64,000 bases of DNA from Pseudocercospora fijiensis CIRAD86 (Eukaryota; Ascomycota; Dothideomycetes; Mycosphaerellales; Mycosphaerellaceae): NCBI RefSeq assembly GCF_000340215.1, contig NW_006921540.1, forward strand, positions 552,377-616,376. Direction: 5' to 3'. Position 1 is the stretch's first letter. The number at the start of each line of letters is the position of its first letter. The position numbers and the translations under genes are program-made. This document shows, in pieces, positions 10,272 to 22,174 of this stretch. The notes beneath the pieces were generated by a model. The model saw only the letters and a list, made by a program, of their open reading frames with translations, was not told the origin of the DNA and made no database searches.

Positions 10272-11065
10272 TTGGGCGATGAATGGCCTGAATGTCAAAC
10301 GCTCGCAGGCCGACGCCCTTGATAGCGACGCAAAGTGGCATTACTGCAACCCGGTATGGTGTTCGCATCGATTCACTCGGCATGAAGACGAGAGTAGTGC
10401 ACGAAATTATCCCGAGTCTCCGATTCTGACCTGCTGAGAACAATCAATGATCTTGATCGGGTGGTGTTCGACAAGGCCTTTCTGTCGTCATGACCTGTCT
10501 ACTTCTACGATACCTCTGCACAACTGCTCCTCCAACAACAGATTGTCGAGGTCACAAGACCTGCGCAACTTACGAGGTTGCTGTTGCTTCGCTGGAAATG
10601 ATGTGCTTGTAGTGCCTGTGGTGCCTTCCCGGGCTTTTCAGCCTTCTTGGTTATCCCACACCTTTGCTTGATCAACTTGGTTGTCGAGTTCAAAGGTGAA
10701 GCGGTCCTTGCAACCAGGCTCAGCGCTCCAGATGCGCCTGAGATTGGGTGGGAAGTGACCAAATTCGATATGAGTATGGTCGGAGGGGCGGCGATGATCT
10801 GTTCATATGTCGATGTCCCTCGTTCTCGTAGTCTCGCGAGTCATTATTAGGCCGACAGATGCAGATCACTGGAGCAACAGCCAATTTGCCAAGCTGTTGT
10901 ATTTCGGATACATTTCCGCTCTGCGCCGGCCACGCCTGAACGGACAAGGATCATGGAACATGAGCCTAAATGCTTCGATTGCCGGTGAAATCGCGACCCT
11001 GGAGCAAAACAGACAGAATTTGTCCTCTCCCAGGTACTCCCGTCATCAATCGCAATGCAGGTACA
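10272..11065. other. Intergenic, no gene supported
   Basis: The interval separates the SANT-repeat gene from the GH92 gene. Small open frames on both strands lack AUG starts or family resemblance. No repeat was found. Confidence 0.5.
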
Positions 11066-13953
11066 ATGCAGCCAACCTATTTTCGCTCCCTTGTCTGCGT
11101 CGTGTTGCATGTATGCCTTGCTGGAGCCATCCGCTCTCGCCTGGCCGACTATGTTGACCCATTGATCGGTACAGAGGGCGCTACGCCTGGATCGGCTATT
11201 GCAGGTGGAAACAGCTTCCCAGGTATGGCGCCGCCGTTGAGTCTCTGCGACTGGTTGATCACAATGCATCCACTAACCCTCTCATTGCAAAGGCGCGAGT
11301 CTGCCATGGGGTATGGCTAAGGTTGGAATTGATACTAGTTACCTGGGTGTGCCAAACGGTACAGCAGTCGATTGCAATGCAGGCTTTTCGCCCTTGGGAA
11401 ACGTTACTGCTGTATCTATGATGCACGTATCAGGCACTGGAGGCGTCCCTTCGTATGGACTGGTCTCACAGATGCCACTTTCAGGCGATCTGAGCAATGT
11501 AAATCTGGCAGACAACAAGACTTACTGGGAGAATAGGACCTTTGAAGAAGAAGTCGCAAATGTCGGGCATTTCAAGACGAAACTATTGAACGGCGTCCAA
11601 ATCGATCTGGCCGCCAGCAATCATTCCGGCATATTGCGATACACATTTCCGCAAATGTCTGACAGCAGGAGCAACAACTCTGCAAGCAGCGATAGCACCA
11701 CTCAAGGCATGAAGATTTCGAGCGGCGCAGCATCAGATGACGTTCATGTCCTGGTTGATCTCACTCACGTCTTGCCTGGATACGGCACTCAGGCTTACTC
11801 ACAGAAGTTCCGCCATGGAGATCTGCATCTTCGCTCTGGTCCCAATGGCGTTCCATCCTACTTCGGATCCGCCACTTACACTGGCGCATGGAGCCAACCC
11901 CAAAGTCAAACGCTGTTCTTCTGTGGGAACTTTAGTCAATCGTCGAACCTGGAGCCGACGGCCGATTATGTGTCTGTCAACAATGCCGATCCCATTCCTG
12001 GTGCTGGCACGTTGACCTGGTCTTACTCCCCAGTGCAAGCTCCTGATTTCGTTAAAAGACCAATTCCTCGATCGTATCGTGATGTGGTAGCGTATGATGG
12101 CAGCGGCATGGGCATTGGAGCGCTGTTCAGCTGGAAGCGAACCGGAGCCAATGCATCGGCAGAGCATGTCATAGAAAGCCGCGTTGGCATTTCCTACATC
12201 AGCGCAGACCAGGCTTGTAAGAACGTGGCCAAGGAAGTTTCCTCGGTTACTTTTGAAGATGCTGTTGCACAAGCGCAAAATGAGTGGGAAAGCAAGATCC
12301 TCAGTTCAATAGAGGTCATCGATGACGGACATGAGACAAGCCGCAACGATACCTTGAAGCTCATGTTGTATTCCGCGTTGTATCAGACCGGCCTTCTACC
12401 TACAGACAAGACCGGCGAGAATCCCCATTGGAAGACAAGTGATCGCCATCCATACTATGACGATCACTATACAATCTGGGACACGTATCGGACAGTGACG
12501 CCCTTGTACCACATGCTCTTCACGAATACGTACACCCGCGTGCTCTCCGGCCTGATCTCAATATTCACAAACGATGGATATTTGCCTGCTGGTCGTATTG
12601 CAAATTGGAACGGCAGAGTGCAGGGCGGCACTCATGCAGATATGATTCTGGCCGATGCATACGTGAAGAGTGTGAAGGCTGCCAACGGACAGCGGGGCCG
12701 CAATGAAATTGGTGGGATCGTTGACTGGCACGAGGCTTTCAAAGCAGTTCTGAATGATGCGGACAATCTTCCCATCCACAATGAGGACTCAGTAACCTTT
12801 GATGGAGCTACAAAAGAAGGTCGGGGCGCTCTGGATGACTATCTATCCTTGCATTACATCACTCGCAACCATACCAGGAGTATCTCACGAGGTGTGGAAT
12901 ACTCGCAGAACGACTTTGCGATATACTCCTTTGCTAAAGGTCTCAATGCGCCGGAAGCTGCCCGATTCCGTGATCGAGCAGACTGGTGGCAGAATCAATG
13001 GAATCCTACTGCCAACACCACTCTGCAAGGAGTCGGTACCTTCACCGGTTTCCCAGGTGCTCGAGACAGCGATGGAAGCTGGAACTTCACTAACTACGAC
13101 CCGCTGACTTGTGGTGGATGTGGTTGGAGCGATGATATATACGAGGCCAAGGTCTGGGAGACAGCCTTCTCTGCTGCTCCGCACGATATGGCAAAGATCA
13201 TCACGCTGATGGGCGGCGATGAAGCCTTTGTGAAAAGACTCGATGCCAGTTTCCTGCCTGGGTTTGGCACGAGTGTTGGCGCAAACAACGATGCTGGAAG
13301 TGCCCTCTTCAATCCTGGTGAGCATGGACTTTGGCATTATTAATGTGAACATACCCAGAATCCTGACGATGAACGCAGGAAACGAGCCCTCATTCATGAC
13401 CCCATTCCTGTACAACTACGTCAAAGGAAACCACTGGAGAACCGTGAACCAAAGCCGTGCTATCGTCGACGACTTCTATTCGGCAGAGAAAAACGGCTAT
13501 CCCGGAAACATCGACGCCGGAGCCCTACCCAGCTGGCTCATTTTCAACCTGATCGGCTTATATCCCGTCGCCGCACAACCCATCTACCTTCTCGGAGCCC
13601 CCCGATTCTCATCCCTGAAAATCAGACTTTTCCCAGGCACGGCCCAGGCTACTTGGCTATGGATCAGAGCCGAGAACTTGTCGGACAAGAGCTGGTATCC
13701 GCAAAAGGTTTTGTGGAATTCTCGGGAATTGGATCGGAGTTGGATCACGCATTTTGAGATGGGTGCTGGGGGGAATCTTACTTTTGTTATGGGTATGTTG
13801 TTTTTTTTTCTTTTCTTTTCGTGATGCGAACATCCCCATCCTCATGTAGAAAGATTTGCTGACGAGAGTGTGTGTGATTTTTTAGGCGAAGAGCCGAAGA
13901 AGTGGGATTTTGGGGAGCGACCTCCGAGTCTTTCGCCGTGGCCGTATATGTAG
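11066..13953 (+). CDS. Secreted GH92 alpha-1,2-mannosidase
   Basis: Four exons (11066-11222, 11293-13317, 13379-13792, 13886-13953) join in frame to 887 aa. The introns are 70, 61 and 93 bp, all GT..AG. The start at 11066 gives a signal peptide (hydrophobic residues 7-20). The GH92 landmarks are all present: DPLIGT, GGNSFPG/ASLPWGM (split by intron 1), HVSGTGG, a WDTYRT block (about 448), GGTHADM, the GVEYSQND region (about 586), and a GNEPSF...YLYNY-type block restored by intron 2. Family members are calcium-dependent exo-mannosidases that trim alpha-mannose from N- or O-glycans, often of extracellular glycoproteins. The product is predicted to be secreted. Several N-x-S/T sites suggest glycosylation. 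Splicing of intron 2 is required: read-through meets a TAA at 13341. Confidence 0.94.
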
Positions 13954-14437
13954 GGAGTAGAATCGTTTTTGCTTTGTCACAGACGCAGCCATGTGAAGCA
14001 AACAAAGTATTCGCTCCAGTAACATTTCAACCCCAGGAACAGGATCGGAAACGAATTCTTTGCGGCACCCAGTGGCATACTGTATACCACCGGATTACTT
14101 ACGAAAGACGTGGATCCATCTCACGAGCGGTGCGACGAATTAATAATACTTTCAATATCATGAGGTGACGATGCTTGAAAAATTGAGAGCGAACCCGAGC
14201 TGAACTCAGCTATTGTTTGGTTCCACCGCATCAAGCTGAACACGCAACGATTCCTTTCAGCTGACTGTGGGTAAGACAATACCTAGAGTAGGGTCTGTGC
14301 GTTTTGCGGCGGAAAAGCTGCATCCTTTGTCCTCTTGGAATGACGAGGCTTACTTTCTTCCCCTCGACACATGAAAGCCGCGAATACTTCTAGTTTGTCT
14401 ATGTTGCAAAAGTTAAACCTTCATTGATCGTTTCGAC
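13954..14437. other. Intergenic, no gene seen
   Basis: This is the space between the GH92 stop and the monooxygenase start. No open frame of note and no repeat was recognised. Confidence 0.55.
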
Positions 14438-16295
14438 ATGGCAACAAGCGCCGCAGTCGTCGGCGGAGGGTGCGTTTTCATCATCCCATCCTCCATCCTC
14501 TCATACAGACTTCACTAACAGCCTTTCCAGCCCGTGCGGCCTCATGGCTCTAAAGAACTTCCGCGAGGATGGTTTCGATGCCACCCTCTACGAAAGTCGC
14601 GACTGGGTCGGCGGGCTATGGAAGTACTCCACCGACGACGCGCTTTCGACCGGCGAGAACACAATTTTCAATACCAGCAAGTATCGAGCAGCTGCGACAG
14701 ACTTCCCCATGCCTGACGATATGGACGACTTCCCGACCGCTCCGCAATTATATAGATACTGGAACGACTATTGTGATCATTTCCATCTCTGGCCACACAT
14801 CAAACTCGGCGCCAAGGTTCTTGCCGTCCGGCGAGAGCAAGATCTTTGGGCTTTGGACATGGCGGACAAAGATGGGAAATCTCAGACGCGGCATTTCGAC
14901 AAGGTCGCCGTCGCGACGGGACCTTTTGCAAAGCCTAAACAGCCCAAGCTCGAAGGGATTGAGAAGTTTTCTGGAACGGTGATTCATGGGACCAAATTCC
15001 ACGAGCCGGCGAAGTATGCGGGACGGAATGTGGTGATTGTTGGTTTGCATGCTTCGGCGTCGGACGTTGCGTGTAGTTTGGCTGGGAAGGCTTCGAAAGT
15101 TTTCATCTCGCACAGATCGGGAGTGGTTTTTGTGCCTCGATTTGATGATGATGGTGCGATCTATGATAAGATGCCGCCGCTGTGGTTTGCAATTTTCAGT
15201 GTTTACCTGTCTGCCATCTGGCCTGCGGCATACTACTGGGTATTGGAGTCCATCGACATTTCTCAACCCCGAATTACAGCTAATCATATTGAATATGTCT
15301 AGATCATCGACACTCTCCTCGGCAGAGTTTCAAAAAAAGCTTACCCAAACATCCCCGAATCTTGGGGCCTCTCGCCCGCCCCTTCAATCGCAGTCTCCTC
15401 CCCCCTAATCTCCACCGAACTCTACCCCCACCTCTCCTCCGGCGCCTGCGAGCCCGTCGCCTCCATAGACCGCATCACCGGCCCTACCACCCTCGAACTC
15501 ACCTCCGGCCGCACCCTCTCCAACATCGACACCATCATCTTCTGCACCGGCTACAACTTCTCCATCCCCCTCCTCTTCTCCCCCAAATCCCTAAACCCCT
15601 ACCCCAAACTCGGAGATCCCCCATACCTATACCGTAACACCTTCCCTCTCCACCCCGACGCAAAGATCCGAAACTCCCTCGCTTTCCTCGGCCAAGCGGC
15701 CGTCACATACCCCGGCTTCTGCCAATTCGAACTCCTCTCCATGGCCATCTCCCAAATCTGGAAAGGCCGCTTTTCCCATCTCCCTCCCCTTCCGGAAATG
15801 CAAACCTGGCACCGCAATTTCCTCCAATGGCGCCAACGCACCCTCCGCAAATACTCTGCTTCTTCTCCACCCTCGGAATCTTTCTACCCAGCCCTCGTCC
15901 CCTTTTCCGATCACGTGGCGTGGTTGGATCGCACCGCGGGGCTAGGGATTCGGGAGCATTTTGGGTGGGTGGAGAGGTGGATCAATAAAACGAGTTGGGG
16001 GTTTTGGTGGGGGGATCGGGAGTTTTATGATTTGTGTTTATGTGGGTTCGCGAGTCCGGCGATTTTTCGGGTTTTTGAGGGAGGGGGGCGCAAGGTTTGG
16101 GTGGGGGCTAGGGAGGCGGTTTTTCGGGAGAATAGGAGGGTTGAGGAGCAGGCTGGGAGGAGGAGGGAGGGGGTTAAGAGGGAGGGGGTTAAGAGGGAGG
16201 GGGTTAAGAGGGAGGGGGTTAAGAGGGAGGGGGTTAAGAGGGAGGGGGTTAAGAGGGAGGGGGTTGAGAGGGAGAAGGAGATAGGGGGAGGTTGA
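14438..16295 (+). CDS. Flavin-containing monooxygenase (FMO-like)
   Basis: Three exons (14438-14469, 14531-15239, 15303-16295) join to 577 aa, with introns of 61 and 63 bp. Splicing intron 1 restores the FAD-binding GGGPCG motif (residues 9-14), and intron 2 removes an in-frame TAG at 15300-15302. The FMO fingerprint FxGxxxHxxxF is at about 157-167 (FSGTVIHGTKF). The NADPH Rossmann motif (about 178) is the GLHASASD variant rather than GxGxSG, and a TGYN motif (FCTGYN) is at about 326. The family oxygenates N, S or carbonyl groups of small molecules using NADPH and O2; the substrate is unknown. The C-terminus ends in a Val-Lys-Arg-Glu-Gly repeat coded by a 15-bp minisatellite. Codon ends switch from C to G at about 15860-15930. 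Confidence 0.9.
16171..16275 (+). repeat. 15-bp coding minisatellite, seven copies
   Basis: The unit GGGTTAAGAGGGAGG repeats seven times (the last copy diverged) inside the last exon of the monooxygenase. It adds VKREG pentapeptides in frame. The unit is purine-only on one strand apart from TT, so it is prone to slippage. Confidence 0.9.
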
Positions 16296-17365
16296 AGGAG
16301 GGCGGGCGTGATTTCAAGGCGCAGTAGTGATGGGATATATGCTACACTTGACGAGGCGTTGCAGACGCAAGTGAGCTACATACTGTCATGTAAATATGTA
16401 GTCAGGTCGGGGTCTGAGCTGCTGAGACATGCTTGGCAAAAACTCTTTGGCATCGTCAGACCTCAAACTCCATTTTCTCCTTTTCGCTTCCACATCATGC
16501 ACCTACGCGAGACCCTACGACACGAACGTCGACGTCCTGATGCCTACTGGTGAGGAAAATGATGCCTACTCATGGGTTGAATGAGTGCGAGACGACTTAT
16601 GAAGCGATTCTCAGGATTTCGGAGCCTGGACCTCTCCATCCAGAAGACGCGGCGGTGTCGTCGGCCTGGCATTCCAGGCACAATGAACACCCGATCTTGC
16701 TTCTCCGGATGTCGTTGTGTCTCTGTGGATGAGTCTTGAGGCAATAAGTCCACATGTGGGCCGGTTTGGATGTAAAAACAGGCATCAACAAACTGCGGCA
16801 CAGATATGCCGTGATATGGACGGATCGTTCTCTCCGTCTGGCATATCATCCATGCGTAGCTGGGCATAGTGGTGGAAATTGAAGAGTCTCTACGAGAACC
16901 TATGCCGTTTGCGAGAAAGTTGCTGCCTTGGCTTGCAGCAGCGAGAGAGAGAGCGAGCGCGGAGAGGCATGCAGAATAATGGCCAAGGCTTGAGAGGGCC
17001 CCGGAAGCGCACCGTCGTTGCGCAGAGCGGAAGCACAATGAAGGGGAGGACAGAATGGTCACGGCCTTTGTTTAGGCGAAGAGTGTACGGCTCAGCCAAT
17101 CGCAACCTTTGGATCAAAGACGTCTCTACGCCCGACAGCTCAGCCCTGGACATGCAAGCCTCAGGCAGTGGCTTTGGACATCGCCTCAATCGCATTCGCG
17201 TATCAAACCCGTGAAATACCGCATGTTTAAGAAGAAGTCCTGAGCCCTCGTGTGCGTCGCCGTCAACCACCCAATCGATATCTGGGACAAACACACGAAA
17301 ACAACAACGGCTGGACAGCATACACTGATCGCACTCAACGCATCTATATTACCAAGACATCAACG
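16296..17365. other. Intergenic, no gene supported
   Basis: About 1.07 kb lies between the monooxygenase and the RTA1 gene. Short frames on both strands have no recognisable content. It includes the RTA1 promoter and 5' leader. No repeats were seen. Confidence 0.5.
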
Positions 17366-18445
17366 ATGGCCGATAATCCGGACACCTGGTCTTTGTATCC
17401 CTATGACCCAAACAAGCCAGCTCCGATAGCCTTCGCAATCCTCCTAACCTGCCTCGCATGTCTCCAAGTCTATCAATCATTCTTCCGGTATAAATGGAAG
17501 AAGTTCGGCGGCGTCATGACATGGGCATCTTCGGTCTGGATTGCTGGTTTCGTCTGTCGGAGCATTTCGGTGTTCAACGTGCAGAGCGTCAACATCTTCA
17601 TTGCTCAATACGTCCTCGTACTCATGGGCCCTCCACTGTACGCCGCTGCAGAATACTTTATCCTGGGTCGATTGCTCGCCTACCTACCGTATCACACGCC
17701 CATTCATCCTGGCAGAGTATACAGCACTTTCATCCTCCTCAGCGCGGTTGTCGAGGCCTTGACGGCCAATGGTGCGGCCAATAGCGTGGGAGATGGTAGG
17801 ACGGAAGCTCAGTACAGAACTGGTCACAGCTTGCTCAAATCTGCACTCATACTACAGTGTTTTATCGAGGCACTGTTCATGTCCCTAGTCGCAACCGTCG
17901 AATATCGGTGTCGAAAGGCGAAGAGCTTCCCGAGCCCCGTACGGACTGTTTGCTACATCCTATACATCACTTCCGGCATGATTCTGGTGCGCTGCATCGT
18001 ACGAACCATCGAAGGCTTTGAGGCGGCATCTTGCGATCCAAACCGTGATGATCCATACTGTGGTCCCGTCTCCCGAAACGAATGGTTCCTCTGGCTTTTC
18101 GAGATTGCAAACATCACACTCTTCGTTATCTTGCTTTCGATATTTCACCCTGGCAGATTCCTTCCTGGCAGTAGCAAAGTGTTTCTGGATCCAGATGACG
18201 GTAAGACAGAGCGTCTTGGGCCTGGCTTCGGCAAAGCAGACAAACGACCACTTCTTATCACCATTATCGATCCGTTCAACTTTTACGGTATTGCGACTGG
18301 CAAAGGAATGAAACTCGACAAGTTCTGGGAGAGACATCAACCTCTCCACGATAGTCAAGACGTGCAGGCTAAACACGAGAACTTGGGTAGTCCTGTGGGA
18401 GATACACAGGTCGGGACGATGAGAGATTCTACGATTCAAGTGTAG
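17366..18445 (+). CDS. RTA1-family seven-span membrane protein
   Basis: The ATG at 17366 opens a 359-aa intronless frame; the frame extends 5' without an AUG. There are seven hydrophobic segments, beginning at about residue 18 (PAPIAFAILLTCLACLQVY), with an 'AAEYFILGRLL' third-span motif and a conserved 'R..YR..E' followed by 'NEWFLWLFEIANI' near spans six and seven. This layout is that of the RTA1/RTM1/RSB1 lipid-translocating exporter family. Members confer resistance to aminocholesterol-type compounds or move long-chain bases at the plasma membrane. The C-terminal tail is cytosolic, hydrophilic and ends in Ser/Thr-rich residues. The substrate cannot be told from sequence. Confidence 0.9.
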   Translation: MADNPDTWSLYPYDPNKPAPIAFAILLTCLACLQVYQSFFRYKWKKFGGVMTWASSVWIAGFVCRSISVFNVQSVNIFIAQYVLVLMGPPLYAAAEYFILGRLLAYLPYHTPIHPGRVYSTFILLSAVVEALTANGAANSVGDGRTEAQYRTGHSLLKSALILQCFIEALFMSLVATVEYRCRKAKSFPSPVRTVCYILYITSGMILVRCIVRTIEGFEAASCDPNRDDPYCGPVSRNEWFLWLFEIANITLFVILLSIFHPGRFLPGSSKVFLDPDDGKTERLGPGFGKADKRPLLITIIDPFNFYGIATGKGMKLDKFWERHQPLHDSQDVQAKHENLGSPVGDTQVGTMRDSTIQV

Positions 18446-18708
18446 AGGTGCGTATCAGAACGGCGCTTCACTTCTTGGAAACCAACGAGCATACAAGTGT
18501 CTCGCGGGCTGTAAATCCTTCAGGTAAACTCGGCCGCTATCGCATGTGATGCAGCGCTGTTCACTTGTGGTCCGTGCTCTCAATCCTGGGCGCACATGTG
18601 CCTGTATGCGAACTTGAAATCTTTCATATTCGCCGAGTCCTGCGCCTTACCTCAAAACGCCCTCGGACTGAACTCACTCATAACGAAACGTTACGACCTC
18701 TTGAAGAC

Positions 18709-19671
18709 ATGGACAGCGCTCAGGTGGACCGCGACATCGCTAGTCGCCTCGAAACAATTGCGCGCTTGCAAGCCGAAATCGACACTCTCCGCAGCATAAA
18801 ATTCAGAGGCAGCGACTCGGAGGCTACTCGCGTCCTATGAGTATACTGATTGTTCATGCGGCGCCCCCTTTCCGCTTTCTCGACCTCCCGCGCGAGCTGC
18901 GTAATGCTGTCTGTCTACGAATACCTCGTCGCTCCTTGCGAACTCCATCTTTGCAAGAAGCCACAACGCTACCGTCGAGCACCCGACTCTGACGACCGCC
19001 TGCTGCTGTTTCTCAAGAATCACCTGGTTCTTAACCATGACCTGAACGGCTACAATCATCTGCTGGGCGGCAAGATAGTCTCCGCCGATCAATCGCGTCC
19101 ATCACCGCCACCAGGGATTGCGCTTTTCCACCTGGCACGGCAACACATGAGATCGTAAAGCATTTCGGTAGACCCACGGAATCTTCACGCCGAAGATCCA
19201 TTAGTGCACGCTGGTGGAATCCTTGACCGACATTCGGCATACGGCTTCAGCAACGAACTGGCCCAAGTTTTCAAATGCGCTCTTGGAGCATGCAAGTCGT
19301 TACGCTTCCTTCAAATCGATCTCTCCAACGCTTACCGCGTATCCGGCTGCTGCAGAAGCGTGAGATTCGTGCCGGGAAGCTTGGCATCCTTTGCAGACTG
19401 GACCAGCCTCGACACCGTAGAGATTCTGGGTAACAAGACTATGTCTGAGCGTCGTTCATTGATCTCGGCTCCGAGACGGGCACAGAGTAGGAAGCAGCTT
19501 CAGAGTTTCAGCGTTGTCTTTCGAAAGTTCCCGCCGGCGAAATATGATGCTGCTTTTTCGAGATGTTGTGAGAAGAATAAATTGGCGGCGATTCATGCTG
19601 CTGCTGGCTTGGAAGATCTTGAAGAGGAGCATGTCAGTGTGGGTGGGTCTGGAACGCGGGATCATGAGTGA
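18709..19671 (+). pseudogene. Broken F-box-like/hypothetical fungal gene
   Basis: Three blocks look like one gene split by mutations. The first (18709-18840) has a short coiled coil. The second begins 'PPFRFLDLPRELRNAV' in another frame, a motif that often opens F-box-like fungal proteins. Right after it, a duplicated TGTC (18905-18915) shifts the frame, and the sense continues as VYEYLVAPCELHL. A TAA at 19156-19158 then stops that frame, yet coding-like sequence resumes in the same frame to 19671. No splice pattern repairs all breaks. The domain label is weak. Confidence 0.55.
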
Positions 19672-19919
19672 TGGGGAAGGAGTCAGGTCGAAAATTGGCA
19701 CGAATTTTCAATCCGCAGTCTCCACGAGAACGAGAACTTTTACGGATCACACTGACTTCAGCCTCGAGCTTCTGCCCTCTCCACTTGATGTACCTGTAGC
19801 ATTTTGTTTGTGCAACCAATAATCCCATCGCAATCATGCTTTCTTTATCTACGAAGTGCTTTGGAAACATTCATTTTCTGCACTCCAAAAAACGTGCCCC
19901 CAACAATAAAATCAAACAG

Positions 19920-20262
19920 TCACGATCTTGGATGGACAACTACTTCACTAATCGCCTCTGCATTCTTCTCCCCACTCCCGGAACCCATCCGATCCCAAAT
20001 TCCATAAACAGCACGCTCGATCCGTTGCGCTTCAGACTTTGCTCTACGCAACACCGAGCCATCTCACAGCTTTCATCGCATCCTCAAGCCGTTGACAACC
20101 ATATATAACGACCTCGGCCCGAGCCCCGGCCATCATGTATCGAAGTAGAGATACATCAATAGCCACAAACGCCACGTTAGGGCAAACCAATAAATATTTG
20201 GATCTTCGAAGTTCAAAATCCTTCGATGTCAAACTTTTGCTGCAAGAAGATCTGAAAAAATT
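19920..20262 (-). pseudogene. Possible decayed hypothetical gene
   Basis: Two adjacent minus-strand frames have protein-like content and differ by a frameshift near 20060. One contains an 'LLVCPNVAFVAIDVSLLR' stretch, the other an 'AKSEAQRIERAVYGIWDRM' stretch ending in TGA at 19920. A third frame piece precedes them near 20230. I recognise no family. The region may instead be chance open sequence. Confidence 0.3.
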
Positions 20263-20761
20263 CTTGGGTGGGGTTGGCTCGTGAGATCTTCAAGATATCC
20301 TTTGTTTGACCCCGCCGAATGCGAATGATGGAATTTATTGGTTGGTTGGATTGGTTGGTTTTTTTCATGGAAATGGTAAATGAGAGTGATGGATGTCGGA
20401 TGCTGCTTGCCGAACAAAGGTACAACCACGCAGGATGTTCGATACTGTATCGATTTGGGTTGAATAAGTAAGCTTGACTTTGGTGACGAAGGTTTCCGTT
20501 GCTTGGATCATTGATGGTCGTCGTGGATGTGAGGTTCAAATCTGTTTATCTCCAAGGCCGCTGTGTAGATAGATCTGTGCATGATAGAGATGCAAGCGAT
20601 GCTTGCAGCAAAGCACGACATGAATCCATGGCTCATGCAGGGCGCGGCTTCCTCGGAGTACTCATCCTATCGCCGGGAAGCAGATGTCGAGACCAGAGCT
20701 TTGTAGGTAACTTGGAGCTCTTTCTCGCGCTCTCAAGTTGCAATTGTCTCTGAAGCTATCC
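20263..20761. other. Intergenic, no gene seen
   Basis: No convincing coding, RNA or repeat signal was found. Confidence 0.45.
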
Positions 20762-21325
20762 TCAGGCGTAGACTGGAGGTTCACTCCAGAAGGGTGCGCC
20801 CCTGCACTTGCATTTGAGGCGTGAATGGAGTCGAATGGCTTGTTTCCTGTACATTTCAATTTCTTGGTCTTTTGGAAGCGCCTCGCCTTGATTCAATCGA
20901 GACTTCTGCGTTTGCACAAAAGTCCCCAAAGGTTGCATGTCTCTAAGCCAAGCATATGTAAGGAAGCTGTAAAAGTGTCCAAAGTCCAAAAAGCTTCATT
21001 GGATGGTGAGGCCTCTCGCTCAATGACAGTAGCTCCGACCATGCTGCTTATCATAAATCTTCCTCGCTTTCACAATGAAATGCGCAAGCAGAGGATCCAC
21101 AACCTTCGACGATCCTATCTCAGCATCCAGAAATTCTCGATGTAGCGTGAGCAGTTGCCTTCGCAGGATCCTTCTCTCTTCCATCGAACAGCCATCGTAC
21201 ATTCGAAGCGCAAGGCCTTGGACTTGCGGATGCACTTCTTTCAGGACAAGCTTCGTCGGGGCCTTGAGCGGCATGTCTTCTGAACAGGAGTCGAAGACTC
21301 TCTCACACGGCGCGAGAGGCTTCAA
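20762..21325 (-). CDS. Possible hypothetical gene, structure unresolved
   Basis: Two minus-strand open pieces (21325-21020 and 20989-20762) have charged, helix-rich, protein-like content. The first includes 'REFLDAEIGSSKVVDPLLAHF'-type sequence with conserved-looking spacing. They are separated by about 30 bases with stops, too short for a normal intron, so a splice pattern inside the frames or a frameshift would be needed. No family is recognised and no good AUG was found upstream. Treat as a candidate only. Confidence 0.27.
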
Positions 21326-22174
21326 TTCAGGATTGTTAGGAACAGGTCTCTTTCCGCAATATGCTTGAGAGTGCCACGAAAAAAAAGTGAAAGGTTGTGG
21401 TAAGCGGATTTCTCTGTTCTGCGGCTCGTCGATGGCTTGCTTTGGGCGGCAGTACCATTCATTGGCAAAGAACGACAGTCAGCTTTGGTCAGCTTTTTGC
21501 CACGTAGCATCCGTGCATGCCTGCGCTACAAGGCAGCCATTCATCTTGTTCGACGATTCTGTGAACTAGAAACAAGCCGTGTAGTGATTCTGGCGCGGAA
21601 AATACAGCACCCAGGCCATGGACTGGCGTTCTTCGCCTGGCGGTGACATAAGGACACCTGTGCTCTGAGAAGGCTAATCCCATAGGTGCGAATCGTTGGA
21701 AGACCGTTTTCTGCGACAGCCTTCCATGTCAGAGATCTAGAGGACAGCTTAGCAGCTCGGGGAGATGTTCGTGATCTCGTCATGTTGTCAATGGAAGGCG
21801 TCGAATTGGGAATGTCGGACCACAAGGACGAGAGCCCGGGGACAGATCTATTACTCTAGAAAGAGTCACATGCGAAAGAGAAGTGAAGCTCGAGGGCAAG
21901 CGAGGTGTGCAGACCCCTGACCATGCACTGCACACGATGGCATCATGGCACTAGCTATATAGACACTTAGTAAGCCATCTTGATCGTCCTGACGGACGAC
22001 AATACCATTAGTTGCTCATCATCATGTTTCACGGGGCGCAGAGTGATCGGTCCGTGCTGAATAGAGGACTTATATCTTTGGGCCGTCGAGGTTTGAGTAC
22101 ATCCACTTCACCCCGTGTCTCCTTCCACTGCCATCCTACTGAACGTTCAGATTCCAGAGCCTCTTCCACTCGTA
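21326..22174. other. Intergenic, no gene supported
   Basis: Short overlapping frames on both strands lack AUG starts or recognisable content. No repeat was noticed. Confidence 0.45.

Noticed and set aside
10505..10762. Minus-strand frame in the gap before the GH92 gene
   Set aside because: It starts at a non-AUG codon, and no similarity to known proteins was recognised.
20500..20560. Possible tRNA gene (GGTTCAAATC B-box-like word near 20532)
   Set aside because: No matching A box or cloverleaf could be built upstream.
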